The notes beneath the pieces were generated by a model. That model ran no database searches. It was not told the origin of the DNA and saw only the letters and a list, made by a program, of their open reading frames with translations. A program made the translations under genes and the position numbers. Positions 1 through 18,125 of a stretch of DNA of 64,000 nucleotides are shown here, one piece after another (position 1 is the first letter of the stretch; every line of letters begins with the position of its first letter). The stretch covers positions 974,217-1,038,216 of the forward strand of contig NW_004775881.1 in assembly GCF_000247815.1 (NCBI RefSeq), in the 5' to 3' direction. Source of the stretch: Ficedula albicollis (Eukaryota > Chordata > Aves > Passeriformes > Muscicapidae).

Positions 1-876
1 TTTCAAATGTTTCCAAGCCTCTTGTTACTAGCATCAGTGCACTTAATAGAGATCATGCTAGTATGCAAATGTTTTCAATTAAGCTATTATCTTCTCATAT
101 TTTATTTGTTTATTTAGTCATGTTGTTAACAGTAAAAATATCTTAGGACAGGGCCTTCAGGGATATTAAAAAAGTTCCTTTATTATTTCAGGCAGATCCT
201 GAGAATAGCATATATGTTTTATGTAGATGTGGCAGATCAGTGAAAGCATTTCCTCACAAGACACACAAATACAATGTTTTGTATTTTGTTCTCATGCAAA
301 GGCATAACAGGGGGAAAAGTTATGAAAGACACAGAGCAGCAAGCTAGGAAAAATCCTATAGTAAAGCACCACAAAGAGCCAAATACTCAAGCCTCTTTAA
401 ATCAAGTCTTCCTAACTTGCCTTCTAGGTCCTGGTATGCAACTGACACCATCTCACACTTTCACCTGTTTGGGGTTAAGTCTGGAAGAGAAATGCATACT
501 TCATCTTGGGTTTCACCCTGTATGCAGAACCACATGCATGCCTCAAATGTGTCCCCGGTTGAGGATTAAACTTTAATCTGCATTTTAAAGCACATGTGGT
601 GGTGATTGAAAAAAAATTGGGAAAGAAACATTGCTGTAACCACAAGCTATTTAAAATGTTGACTCTTTGAAACTGTCATGATTGCTGTAGAGCAGGATTA
701 ATTCAGCTGATGAGGCAGATTAATATGCTGCATGTGGCTCATGTGCTCATACACCTGGTAAAAAATTATATACATATATACCCAGTACACAATGCTAGTG
801 ATATATTTAAGAAAAATAAATGGTAGGAATTTTCTCCAAAATACAGAAACTTCTCCAAATTTCTCTATTATGTGCA
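1..876. other. intergenic, nothing recognised
   Basis: AT-rich DNA with only short chance reading frames. I see no exon with splice sites, no repeat family I recognise and no RNA gene. It ends at the target duplication of the LTR that starts at 882. Confidence 0.6.
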
Positions 877-881
877 GATGT

Positions 882-1730
882 CGTCCCGGTTTGAAGGACA
901 GGTGTCTGCTAGGGAAAGCAAGGCCCTCCCTTGAAATGGAAAAAGTAAATCCTCTCCTTCTGAATAAGTATAATTTTGAAATTAAGGGGCTGTCAGGCAA
1001 AGATATGGGGATAGGAATAACAGTTCTTTACTAGTATGTATAGCAAGGCAAACAAAATAACAACTACGGAATTAACAACAAATAGAACAGGAACCCAGTT
1101 CCAGTCCTCTTAGCTGCGGGTCCTTTCAACAGTTCTTTACTAGTATGTATAGCAAGGCAAACAAAATAACAACTACGGAATTAACAACAAATAGAACAGG
1201 AACCCAGTTCCAGTCCTCTTAGCTGCGGGTCCTTTCCCCTTTGGTGCAGTTACTGTCACAGCTGGCAGGGAGTGCTGGCATGTTCCTGATGGGTAGGGCA
1301 GGTATGATTATCGCGCAGCTGCAGGGTGCTGCGGTGATGACAGCTGTGTCCCAGATGGGAGGGGGTGGAGGAGCGAGACAAGATGCCTGGAAACAACAAG
1401 CTGAAAGCAGGAGGACATCCTAGCAGACCCAGGGTGTGGGGTCTGACAACAGAAGATGCAGCTCCCGGCGCTGGGATGGCAGTGGTAACAGCGACCCTCC
1501 CCCTCCGAAGCCAAGAACGAGCGAGAGCGAGAAACTGCCCCCCACCCTCCTTTTACTTGCCTCTAATCTTGAGCCGTCTCCCACCCCTGAGAGAAAGTCC
1601 CAAACAAACAGGGAGTTCACTACCAACCCCCCCATCTGAATGACCTAGCCAGTAGTGCTTCTTAGCATGTCAATGGGAAAAAAATTCCACAGGCAAACAG
1701 GAAAGGAAAAAAAAAATCCAACCCCCAACA
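882..1730 (+). mobile_element. solo ERV LTR (TGTCCTGG family), copy 1
   Basis: The left end (CGTCCCGGTTTGAAGG) matches the start of the copy at 27142 (TGTCCTGGTTTGAA) with the terminal T changed to C. The right end is CCAACCCCCAACA, as in that copy. The 5-bp sequence GATGT at 877-881 is repeated at 1731-1735, the target-site duplication expected of retroviral integration. There is no internal retroviral sequence, so this is a solo LTR left by LTR-LTR recombination. It contains a perfect 109-bp tandem duplication. The plus orientation is inferred from alignment with the other copies. Confidence 0.8.
1019..1236 (+). repeat. 109-bp perfect tandem duplication inside LTR
   Basis: Two head-to-tail copies, 1019-1127 and 1128-1236, each beginning AACAGTTCTTTACTAG and ending GCGGGTCCTTTC. 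They read as identical. The 27142 LTR carries a 23-bp duplication starting at the same motif. Confidence 0.95.
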
Positions 1731-1735
1731 GATGT

Positions 1736-3509
1736 ATAGAAGCAAAAATATGTTTGATTGTTAACACGGCAGCATGAGAAACTTCTTTGTTGTGATGGTG
1801 CACAACTCAGGGACATGTTTTGCTGAATAAGGAAAGTCTCTGGTGATTAATAATTTCTTGAAAGCATACCAGGCTGCTAGCTACACAGTTCTGGAAATAC
1901 AAGACTGTGAAAGAAGACAAACTTGTGTAAAAAAATCACCCTGTATAATCTGTATCCTGCCAATATGTAAGCTATACAGCTGATCCCTGAATATGAAAAA
2001 GCATGGAATGTAAAATTTGTTACATAAGCTATGCCTTGAGATAGTGCTAGTTTCCTATTACTCTGGACTGTATCAACACTAATGAAAACAAACCAAAGTC
2101 TAAGGAGGCCACAAATGCCACATTCTGTCTGCTGAAGGAACTTCTAATTACCAAAATGAGGGAAGCTAGTTAAACTCCATAAAATTGTTGATTGTGTTGA
2201 CCTAACACAATTACAGTTCTTGCAGAAACATACCTTTCTGCTAGCTCTTTCTGCTTTCTTAAGCATACTGCTCTAACAAAAATAGAACCATAGAATTTTG
2301 AAACTCCACAAAATGTAATTTGCATCACTGGATTTGTGATGTCATAGTTAATGGCCAAGATCAATAAACTATGTAAGTGTGTCAGTATGATTTGCTGGCT
2401 GCCCATAGGTATGAAATAAACCCAGTTTCTTATGTAGTCTTGAGAACTGGACAAACTGAGTGTGTTGGAATAAATCCATATAAGCTCAATGGAAAAGTGT
2501 GGAGTTTATCTCTGAAAGCACACTTTCAAATTTGCTAGCTGTTGAATGAGATCAGTACATAAAGTTGATCACATTCATCTTCAGTGATATTATGTCATTC
2601 TCAAAAATAGGTTGAACTCGACATGTCTCAAATTTCAAATCATATACTTGGTCCTGTAAATTTTTTGCATGATTTTGTAATAGCAGTGTCCATCAGTAAA
2701 CTCAGCTTCAATTATGCTATAATTGTGAGTCTTAAATTTATAATTCATGAAAATAGAACACTGCAAGAGCTTGAAATAAATACCTGTGAATAAAAATATT
2801 CCCTAACAGGAGCTGCATGGATTTTAAAGAAGCTACATGGAGCACACTTCTGGATAATTATTTTGTGCTAAGCTATTAGATGCTAAGGAAAGTAACTCAT
2901 TAAAAACTTCTTTATGAGTTCTTATATGAATGCCTGTTATATTGTATTTCTATGCTGCACAGTTGAATAAAGAGGGAAATTTTGTAGTGTACTGGAACAC
3001 GTTAACAACGCAAGGCATTGGCTGTACAAGACATGGGGAAAGAAAAGCCACTATTAATTTTGACTCAACTAAATACCTTTTCATATTTCTCAAACCAGAT
3101 AGCAGAACAGATCCTGATAGTCAGGCACCAGATAAAAAATTATGACTAGAATATAATCCAACAATAGCCAAGTTTTCGGCAGGGATAACAGACCTGGCTC
3201 CCATAGGTTACACCTACAGAAGTAAATCAAGCAGTGTCAGGGAACATACTGTTGTAACAGTCCCTGTCTGTTGTCTCAAATAGTTCCTGGGCATAGGAGA
3301 GAGATATTTCTGTCTCCACATTGTCTTGGTGTGCTCACATTTACCAGTGTGCATCTTGGTGGTGGTTTCAGTTTGAAACCAGGGAGAAACATCAATTTCA
3401 CGTAGGAGTTTGAGATTTCCTGGCCAATGCACCAATTTATGTTGTGGCTATTAGGTGTTAGTGTTATGTTATGTGGTTTAGTGCTGGCCAAATCACCAGG
3501 GCACCAACT
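1736..3509. other. intergenic, nothing recognised
   Basis: AT-rich non-coding DNA. No reading frame looks like an exon and no repeat is evident beyond short A/T runs. Confidence 0.55.
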
Positions 3510-3990
3510 AGAATTATTTACTCATTTCCTGCCGTGAGATAAGATTAGGAGGAAGACAAAGCAGGCTCAAATTTGAAAGGGTATAAAGAAAAACTTTATT
3601 AACAGAACTAAAAGTGCAATAAGAATCAGAATAAAACCTTCAGATCACTTCTCCCTGCCCCCTCCCCCTTCTCTTTTCCACTGAACCTGGGAAATTTCCA
3701 CAAATAGCAGCCGCTCAGGAATCCACAATTGTGAAGTCCCTCCCATCTCTTGCAGCCTTCCCAGAGGTGCATTTATGGGCCATGCTAGCTTATGGGTACT
3801 ATTTTTTAAGGATGAGCTGTACAAAAGTAAAGGTTCTCTTTATGTATCTCTGAAATCATCTTTATCTCTGAGAACAGAGGTCTTCTTCTTTCTCTGGAGG
3901 CAAAGAGATTTCATTGCTCTTCTCTCTCTGTTCAAACTTCTCATAGGATCACAGCTACTTCAACATCTGCTTGTTTAGCATGGATGCTAA
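3510..3990 (-). mobile_element. probable ERV LTR (R-U5 side), minus strand
   Basis: On the minus strand an AATAAAG polyadenylation motif near 3590-3600 is preceded by a CATAAAT TATA-like motif and followed by a pyrimidine-rich stretch. Further on comes TTGGTGCCCTGG near 3500-3512, which begins like a tRNA-His-type primer-binding site (TGGTGCC) and then diverges. The layout resembles U3-R-U5. I could not place the ends or find a target duplication. Confidence 0.4.
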
Positions 3991-9941
<5,951 letters not shown>

Positions 9942-9947
9942 AAAAAA

Positions 9948-12900
9948 TCATTTATTTACAGCAGGGAGTGGGCAGGGAAGAGAGGAAGGAATATAATTGT
10001 TAAAACATAGGCTGTATTCAGAAATTAGGGGTTTTTTTCCCCAAGTAATATACAATGGAATCTCAAGTAAATGGAGTGTGTAATTCCTTGTGAAATGGAC
10101 ACAGAGCTGACACAGAACAAGTACTCTGAAACACAAACCACCACATGCACAGAAACACATATATGTCTGTTTTGTATTCGGACATACACAGAAACTGAGA
10201 TTCTTTTTAACCAGTTAACTGTATGTTTTCCACTAACATCTTACTGTCTATGCATTCAAACCTTTATTTTTAAATTTGGAATTTTTAATTTTATTTTTTT
10301 TTAATGACATATCCACAGCAGACTTGTGTTAGGCTTCTGGAGTGCAATTACCCAATTCCACAGCACCAATCCCTTTTCTTTTTGGATGGCAGTCACAGAC
10401 ACCAGATGCCAATGTACTGAGGCTAATTTTTTCCATCAGCAACCTCTAGGTATTTGGCAGGCAGCACTAGAAATTTTGCTGGCTGCCTCAGAGCAGTTAA
10501 ATGGCAGCAATCTCCGTATATTGCCTGGGAAACAGAATTACCTGGATGGTATTTTAACCAATGTTTTACCTTACCCATACATTTTATGCAACAGTCTCCT
10601 ACCAATAAACATGCCTGTGAATTATCTTCACATTAAATTTGCAAAATAATGTTTTTTTATTTGTAGAAAGAGTCCTGTGCTTAAATGTTCTTTCATGATT
10701 CACAAGCTCCTGTGGTCACAAATCCAGGATACCAGGATTCCTGAACTCCTGTGTTGAGGGATAGTGGAAGCCATGTGTAATTTATCTCCTCAATTCACCA
10801 GTCAACCTGAGACAAAAGCTAAATGGTTTCAGCCCCTGATCCCAATTTCAAGTTGCATTTGTTGCAGAATATTTCTCTTCTCAGTGTTACTTCCACTGGA
10901 CTAAAACACTCTACACGATTAAAAACTTCTAGAACACACTAACTTCGAAGTGAAAAGTTATTAAAGGTCTATTTATTTTTTAAATTTGCTTAAGAAATGT
11001 TGAAAAAGGTGTGCTTTTTAATTTTTCTGGGTTTTTTTTCCTGATCAGAAGCATTCATGGAGTTTTTCATGAATTCACAAGAAAAATTATACGCTAGTTA
11101 CCTTAATTGCTTTTCCACAACATGTCATGAACTTAGTATTATACCATACAGATCATACACAAATAAATATTGGTGCTAAGTTCACATATATTTCTAAAAA
11201 CATATAAATATATATATATACATAAACATAATGCTTGCTATCAGATACCCAGCTTGAAAATACAGTTTGCTTGAAAATATATGATGCCTAAGCAGAATGA
11301 CACAAAACCAGACCTCAGTAAAGGTGAGTAGAGGCCACATTTCTAGTTGGGAGAAGGGCAAGACTGAACGGAGAATGGGCACTTGGGGCCCATGTGGCAC
11401 TGGATCAATGAGACAGACCAGCACCTGAGGGTGCTCAGGCTAAGCACCAAGATAAAGGTTTTTATGACATAGCTAAATGTCATCCAAACTTGTCTGTGGA
11501 GGAGTGAGATACTCAAGATCAGACCCAGCAAGTGCCTGCTGGAAAAGGTTTGGGTTTTGCTGATATTTCAGTATGAAAGGGAGAAGCATCTGGGTGGTCC
11601 ATGAGCCCACACCTCTACCACAGCTCTGTGAGCCCAGGCTTGCTCTCCTGACTGTCCTCATCTCTTTCTTTCACCAGAATTTGACTCCCTTACAAACGAG
11701 AGATGACAGGCCATTGCTTACCTTCCCTGAGGTCAGACCATCCAGCACTTTCCAGGGAATGATGAACTGCAGTCTCTCCTCAAAGGCAGCCAACAATCTG
11801 CTGTTGTTCAGCTGAACACTGGATATCTTTCCATGAGCTGAGTCACAATGATTAAGCCTTCTGCTGGCTTGTTTATTAAACTTTTGCATTTTAATTAGGG
11901 GTCTGGGAGGAGGGCTGTTTTCTTTGGAAGAGGAAGGATGTCATTTTCATTTTTCCCCTCTGGTGTTCCTTCTTCTTGGGAAAGTTCCCCCGTGAAGCTT
12001 AAGTGTGGATAATTTGCTTTCTGCATCAGAAAAAGCATCACGTATGGAGCACATATTCCAGTGGACAAAGTGTCCCTTGGCTGCAGGACACATGCCTCAG
12101 AGCAGGCAGGTGTAAGTGGAGTGGTGGGCAGTTCTCCCCACTGCCCATGATGAGAAGTGCTTGCCCTTTTCACTGCCTGTGCACTGCTCCAAGCAAAAAG
12201 AAGTCTCCTACCTGTCCCTATGGAAACAGGTACCTTTCTGCATCTGTGCTGTGTGGTTGCAGAAAACATTATGTTAAAGCACCAGTGACCTGATGTTCAT
12301 GTGCAGTCAGAACCCTCCACAACCTTCCATCACTGCAGGGTCAGCTTTACAGTTTGTGATGGGCTCTCTCCACATGAGAAACAGGCTCTCCATCACAGCA
12401 CTGCTCCTTCTGTACATCTTTTTCTGTAATCCCAGATAGTTTCAGTGCTGTCAAAGCCTTCACAAGAGCTGTGCCTGCCTGCTCTGGAACTCATGACGAG
12501 CCACATGAATGACCACAAGAACATTTTGTCTCATTCCTCTGCCTGGAGCCTTTCTCCTCTCCACCCCAAACCACAGACTTACCCAGAGCTGGGGAATGGA
12601 GATGAGGAATTAAACCACATTTTGCTCTGTGTCTGAAAAAAACATAACAATGAGTCACATTTTATAGATAGTAGTAAACAATCTTTTTTTTTGTAGGACT
12701 GAATGAATCAGAAATAAGAAATCAGAGATAAGAAATACCTCTTGAGCTTTCTCTGAAGTTACATTTCATATCCATTACTGACATGGCAATGTACAATGTC
12801 TGTCTTTTCACCAACATACAATGCTAGGAAATAAGATAATGACTGGAACTAACTGTAATTTCTATTTTAAATTTATGGAGGTCAGGTCCTCTTTAGGATT

Positions 12901-15900
12901 AATTGAAAAGTCTTCCTCTTGCCTTCACTACTGATTCAGTTTTAGTATGCTCGACTGTGCTCAAGTCTGGAAAACCACCTGCAGGTTGATGTGTCCTTGC
13001 TGCAGTTGGAGCTCCATGGAAGACCTGGCAGTGCCAGGGCTCCCAAATCCAGGACAGCTGCTCCATCCATTAATCAGTTTCACAAGGAGCCTGCCACTAG
13101 CTTTAGGCACCTACATGCTCCTGCAAAGTTGACTCTGCTGCCAAATACGACTTCTCTTCATGGTAGGAAAAATGTATCATTTTTTCACTAATAACAGAAT
13201 TTAAGAAGCCTCATCCCAATGCCAAATGTGATATTGCAAAATTCTGAGGAACTATACATAACTTGTAGCCTGACCTCCAGAGCTACTTAGTAATCTCAAT
13301 TTCCATGTAACTCAGCTGTGTCACCTCATTTTCCAGTGTCCTTGGCTAGGTTATACTGTCTTATAAAAGATAAATTTATAAATGGAGGCACAAGGGTTAA
13401 ATTGCATAGGGTATAAGATCAAGATAAACCTAATGGAGGCCTAAAGAAGTCATGGTTAGCTGTTAGCTGTTACCTCATGCTGGCATTCTTGGGTTATGCA
13501 GAAATGTTAACTTCCACACACATGTGCTGTTGACACTGCTGTTTGTCCCATGAAGTGTTTCTTCCTGAACAGTGACAAAAGGGACCCTGGTACATAAATC
13601 CCACTACTACTTTATCGCTGACTGCTGCCACATGGAAGATGAAACTTGTTTACTCCCCCTGCCTTGCTGTTAGCCCTTTCTCCCTAGCAGCTTGTGAAAT
13701 GCCATTTGTAGACTACACAGCTTTCATCTACCCAGCGGTGGATGCCTGCCTCCCATGATTCCACACGCTCACACCTGCAGGGCATAGGGAAGACTGAGCA
13801 CCATTCAACTCCTGATGCAGCTGGCTACTGCCCCATCCTGAAACCCGTTGGTGGGCTACTAGGAATGGGAGCATCCAGTGTTTATGGTGAGCAGCAACTC
13901 TGACATTGCAACGGTGCTGTGTAATTTTCAAACATGAGGTTCTCTTATCCTTGGCCAGGAACAATTTGACAGCTGCCTTCGTAACATCTGGGCTCTAAAT
14001 CTGCAAGGCTTCACCCTTCTAAGAGCACCAGCAGTGAAAATGAAATATAAAGAAATCAGAGAGAATGGTGTGACAGGCTGTGTTCAAGTGTGGCAGTGCC
14101 TCATCCTGTAGGTTGTGGCTTCTCAGCCTCCTGTAAGTTCAGGCTCAGAATGGGAGAGACCAGATAAAGATCTTTGGGTGAAGAAGAGAAATCAATTACC
14201 ATGATAAATGGGTTGTAGCAGTTGGAGGTGAGGAAAAGGAGTCAATGAGCTCTCTTATAGCACACAGCAATAATCCATGCAAAGCAGCTGTTAAGTTCCC
14301 CTTCAGGAGGTGTTTCCAGCCACATGATTCAGCCACAGCCAGCAGAGTAAATGCCCACCACAAGCCAAGTGTGCTACCAGGAGCAGCTCTGTCTGACCAA
14401 GAAGCTTCTGAAAATTCAGTCTTGAAGAGATCCTACTGGTATTTGTGTACTTGCATGGCTTGGTGCTTAGAATGTAGTCATCCTTCAGCAAGTAAAAGTG
14501 GTGGTGAACAGAATAACTTTTCCCCTTTGATAAATCTGTTGACTTACAAAATATTTTTTCATTATTTTTAAATAAAAGTGGGTAAAATTTAAAAAATAAT
14601 GGCACTGAGTGCATCACATCTTAGGTGTTCACGAGAGGCTCTGACAATGTCAAGTCTCCAGAAAGCATCAAGAAGTAACCTTCTGAAAATGAATCCTTTC
14701 TAAAGTTATTTCTCATAGGTATCCAAGAAATATGACCCTAAAATAACAGTTGCTTTTAAAAACCCTTTCTATAAACTAGGAATCATTCCACTATAATTTT
14801 GATGTAGTAATAATTAATCAATCAAATTCTGCTAGAATATTTGTACATATAGTCATATAAGCGATAATTATTTTCTTACCTCTTATTATATTAATATTCA
14901 ACTGCTTGCATAGAACAAGTTTAGTTACTATCTTAGGCATAGAATAGCTTGGTTTTATACTAAACCCTCTGCTTATCTCCTGTACTTTCTGCCCAACAGA
15001 AGATCTGAAACACAGCACCTTTTCAATATTAAGAAAAATACTATATCGAGGTGCTTTTTCAGTGAGAAAAACAGGTCCTGCCAGATAGTGGCCATGTGTT
15101 AGATGATGGTGCTTGTTTAATTTGCAATCATACACCAACTTAGCAGTAAACAACCTCAGCAAATAATGAAGAATTGATGGAGAGCATTTTTTTCTACGGA
15201 TAACACGCACGAAAGTTGAGATGAATCTTTTGCTTCAATTTCACAGACAATGTGAATTAGAAACAGGCTGCATACATTCTGTTTTAACTTAGAGAATAAA
15301 AGGTTCTTACTGTCTAAAAAATTAGATTAGTTTTCAATAAAATACAAAACTTATTTTACTTCCTCCTAGGGGTTTTTCCAAAAATTTCATAAGAAGGGAT
15401 AGCTGTGGTAAATATGACAAATTTATTTTATAACTTAGATAGATGTAAGGCAGTAAACAACTGTCTTGCTATTAATTGATAAATACAGAAAAGGTGCAAT
15501 GGATCACCACAGACAGCTCAGATGAATCTTTTTGTGTTTAATATTTGTTTTGAAAACACAATTTTACAAGTGATTGATGTGAAGAAAATTTGCTACGGTT
15601 TCCTTCTGCCATAATAGCTACAAATGTCTATATTTAAAACTTAACATGCCCCCACATATATAAAATGTGCATGGGGAAGAATACCACTACTCAGCAAAGC
15701 AAGGGGAGAAGAGCCCACTGGGAAGAGCACAGAAGCAGCAAGAAGGGGATGCCCCAAAACCTAAATACAAACAGGAGGATGGTAAGCAAGCTCCAGAAAA
15801 AGGGAAAGGAGAAAATGAACAGATAGCAGTAAATAAATAAAGTCAGAAACATAGCAAGGATTAGAAAGAATTTTTATAGCAGAGAAAAAGGCCTATAAGA

Positions 15901-16459
15901 ATGGTAAAATATTATTTCTTAACTCCCAGTCTCTGCATTTTATGGTGATCACCTGATTGGCAGGTGTTTGAGCCCAGTTCCCATAAAGAAAACTCACTTT
16001 TCAGGTGCATTACTACATCTGAAGGTAGGTGTTCTGTATTTGTTTTGATGTGGATTTTTGCCTACATGCACAGGCTGTCATTTTGCTGAGAATATCCCCA
16101 AATGCTGCAGTGAGAAAATCTGCCACAGGTAGTTCCAGTTGCAGCTAAAGACCAGGGAACTCTGCCAAGCCTCTCTAAAAATTGATGCCTTCTCAGCTCC
16201 TCAGAGAGGATGACTGTAGATGTCACACATGGGAAATTCAAGTTACAGGACTGAATTACATGGAGAAAACAAACATTTGGGGAAAGTCTGAGCTCTCTGA
16301 AACTGGAGAGCATTCTTGTCTGGATAAAAAGAGAGGAAACAGTCTGTACTTGGTAAACCACATACTTACACAATAGAGAAGATGAGCTAATATGTGGCAA
16401 ATGCAGGCCCAGAAAGCTCCTAAGGTCTTGTGCATACAAGCTCAGAGATAGAGATGGAT
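9948..16459. other. intergenic, nothing recognised
   Basis: About 6.5 kb of non-coding DNA with a short TA-rich microsatellite near 11205-11225. Frames such as 11895-12269 and 14818-15210 on the minus strand show no domain, repeat or splice structure. Confidence 0.5.
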
Positions 16460-17035
16460 ACAGTGTTTAACCCAAGACCTTGGAGAAGGCTTGGAGAAAG
16501 AATTAGAGCATTAAACAAGAATGTAAAACATGGACACATGATTTATACACATGAACACATTTATAACACGTGAAACAAGAATATAAGTTTGTAGTTTAAG
16601 TAGAAATACATTTTAAGCAAACAGAAATACATATTATGTAAGCAAAGCAATATTTTAAGTAAGATGGTAAAAGATTTTAAAGTTTAGCAATAGAACCTGT
16701 TATGAAGTTAGAAGTTGAAGATGTATCAATGTAAGTTTATAAAGTATTATATGATTTGTTGAAAAATGATGAATTGCAGTAAAGCTATGAAAGACAAAGC
16801 AATTAATGATTGGTGTAAGGACACACTAGCAAACTTTGTAGAAGTATTTGATTGGCTAAAAAACAAATATAAGGCATTGTAATTGAGAATTAGACCAGCT
16901 TCTGATGTTATGTTGTTGGATGTAGCACGTTTAATGTCTCGCCCTTCCATGAGACTGACAATGTAATAAAGCAACAAACCATCTTTTACAATGTTTCTCA
17001 ATTGTCCCATCTCTAATAAAATAAATTCCGATATT
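16460..17035 (+). mobile_element. possible ERV LTR, plus strand
   Basis: The segment ATTGGCTAAAAAACAAATA (CCAAT-box-like in reverse, then TATA-like) near 16850 is followed by AATAAAGCAACAAA near 16973 and a further AATAAA near 17017. This is the order of U3 promoter, R polyadenylation signal and U5. The ends are approximate and no terminal duplication was found. Confidence 0.4.
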
Positions 17036-17218
17036 AATAACTACCTCACCTGATAGTCACTTATGAAACTCAAAAAGGCCATGTTTTTACCAAAGCCATG
17101 ACAATGAGACACATGGAAGGACAACACATCCTGGTGACTCCATACAGGGACATTGAGAAAGAAACCTACCCTGCAGTACAAGTTCTATGTTAGATCCTGA
17201 CATTTCTGTATGGTTTAA

Positions 17219-17307
17219 GGATGGATGGATGGATGGATGGATGGATGGATGGATGGATGGATGGATGGATGGATGGATGGATGGATGGATGGATGGATGG
17301 ATGGATG
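17219..17307 (+). repeat. (GGAT)n microsatellite
   Basis: About 22 uninterrupted GGAT/ATGG units. The Met-Asp-Gly-Trp reading frames are products of the repeat. It lies about 85 bp before the LTR at 17393. Confidence 0.98.
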
Positions 17308-17392
17308 TGCAGTACCCTTCAGGAGCCATTATATTATTTACTAACATTTTTCCATGTGCAGTGGATTGAGCACAGAACCAGCCAATATTACC

Positions 17393-18125
17393 TTCCTGGT
17401 TTGAAGGCAGGTGTCTGCCAAAAAAGGCAGAAGCTTCTCTTTGAAATGAGGACTGTAAACCCTGTTCCTCCAAATTATTATTTTAATTTTGAAATTAAGG
17501 GGGTCTCAGGCAAAGATATGGGAATTAGTAATAACAGTTCCTTACTAGGAAAATTAAAATAGAAATACAGTATTACAATGCACAAACCCAAAACACTGAC
17601 AAAGTCAGAATACAACCTGACACCTCATCAGTCAGTGTCTTGGTAGCAGTTCAATTAAATGGTGGCTACAGTCCTCCTGCAGTGGCAGATGTGGTTCAGT
17701 GAAGGGTGAAGCAGTGGTTCTGTAGAAGGTTCTGCAGTTTTCCTTCGAAGGTCCAAGGATGATGTGTAAAGGTCCAGCTTTCCTCTGGAATCCAGTGGAA
17801 AGAAGGCTGCCTTGGTGTTCAAAATGTCAGTTTTTATCTAGGTAGGAAAGACTTGGCTCCTCCCCCTGGCTGGAGCATCTCCCAATGGGATGATGGAATT
17901 TTATCAGTCATACAGTGGGGCTAAATGGCTCAGCAGCAGGTGATATCTTCTTGGAGGGAGGAAGCCTTGTGAAAAACATAAAGATGACTGCCCCACCTGG
18001 TTTCCAAGATGGCCCAATAGCAGATAATACGTGCCACAGAGACAAGGATCACTGCCCCACCCGGCTTGAACAGCTGGTGATAGAATACACATTTCTGGTC
18101 ACATCCTGTATTGCAACCCAAGACA
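17393..18125 (+). mobile_element. solo LTR related to the TGTCCTGG family, plus strand
   Basis: It begins TTCCTGGTTTGAAGGCAGGTG and contains the family segment GGCAAAGATATGGGAATTAG and AATAACAGTTCCTTACTAGG, then diverges from the copies at 882 and 27142. Its 3' half (Pro-His-Leu-rich in translation) and end (TTGCAACCCAAGACA) match the reverse complement of 29721-30762, so the two belong to one subfamily. No target duplication was identified. Confidence 0.65.

Noticed and set aside
11895..12269. 124-codon minus-strand frame, also 5156-5488 and 14818-15210
   Set aside because: No splice sites, domain or repeat pattern, and competing frames overlap; such lengths arise by chance here.
17187..17562. 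Met-Asp-Gly-Trp repeat peptide
   Set aside because: Translation of the (GGAT)n microsatellite, open on both strands; no gene structure.
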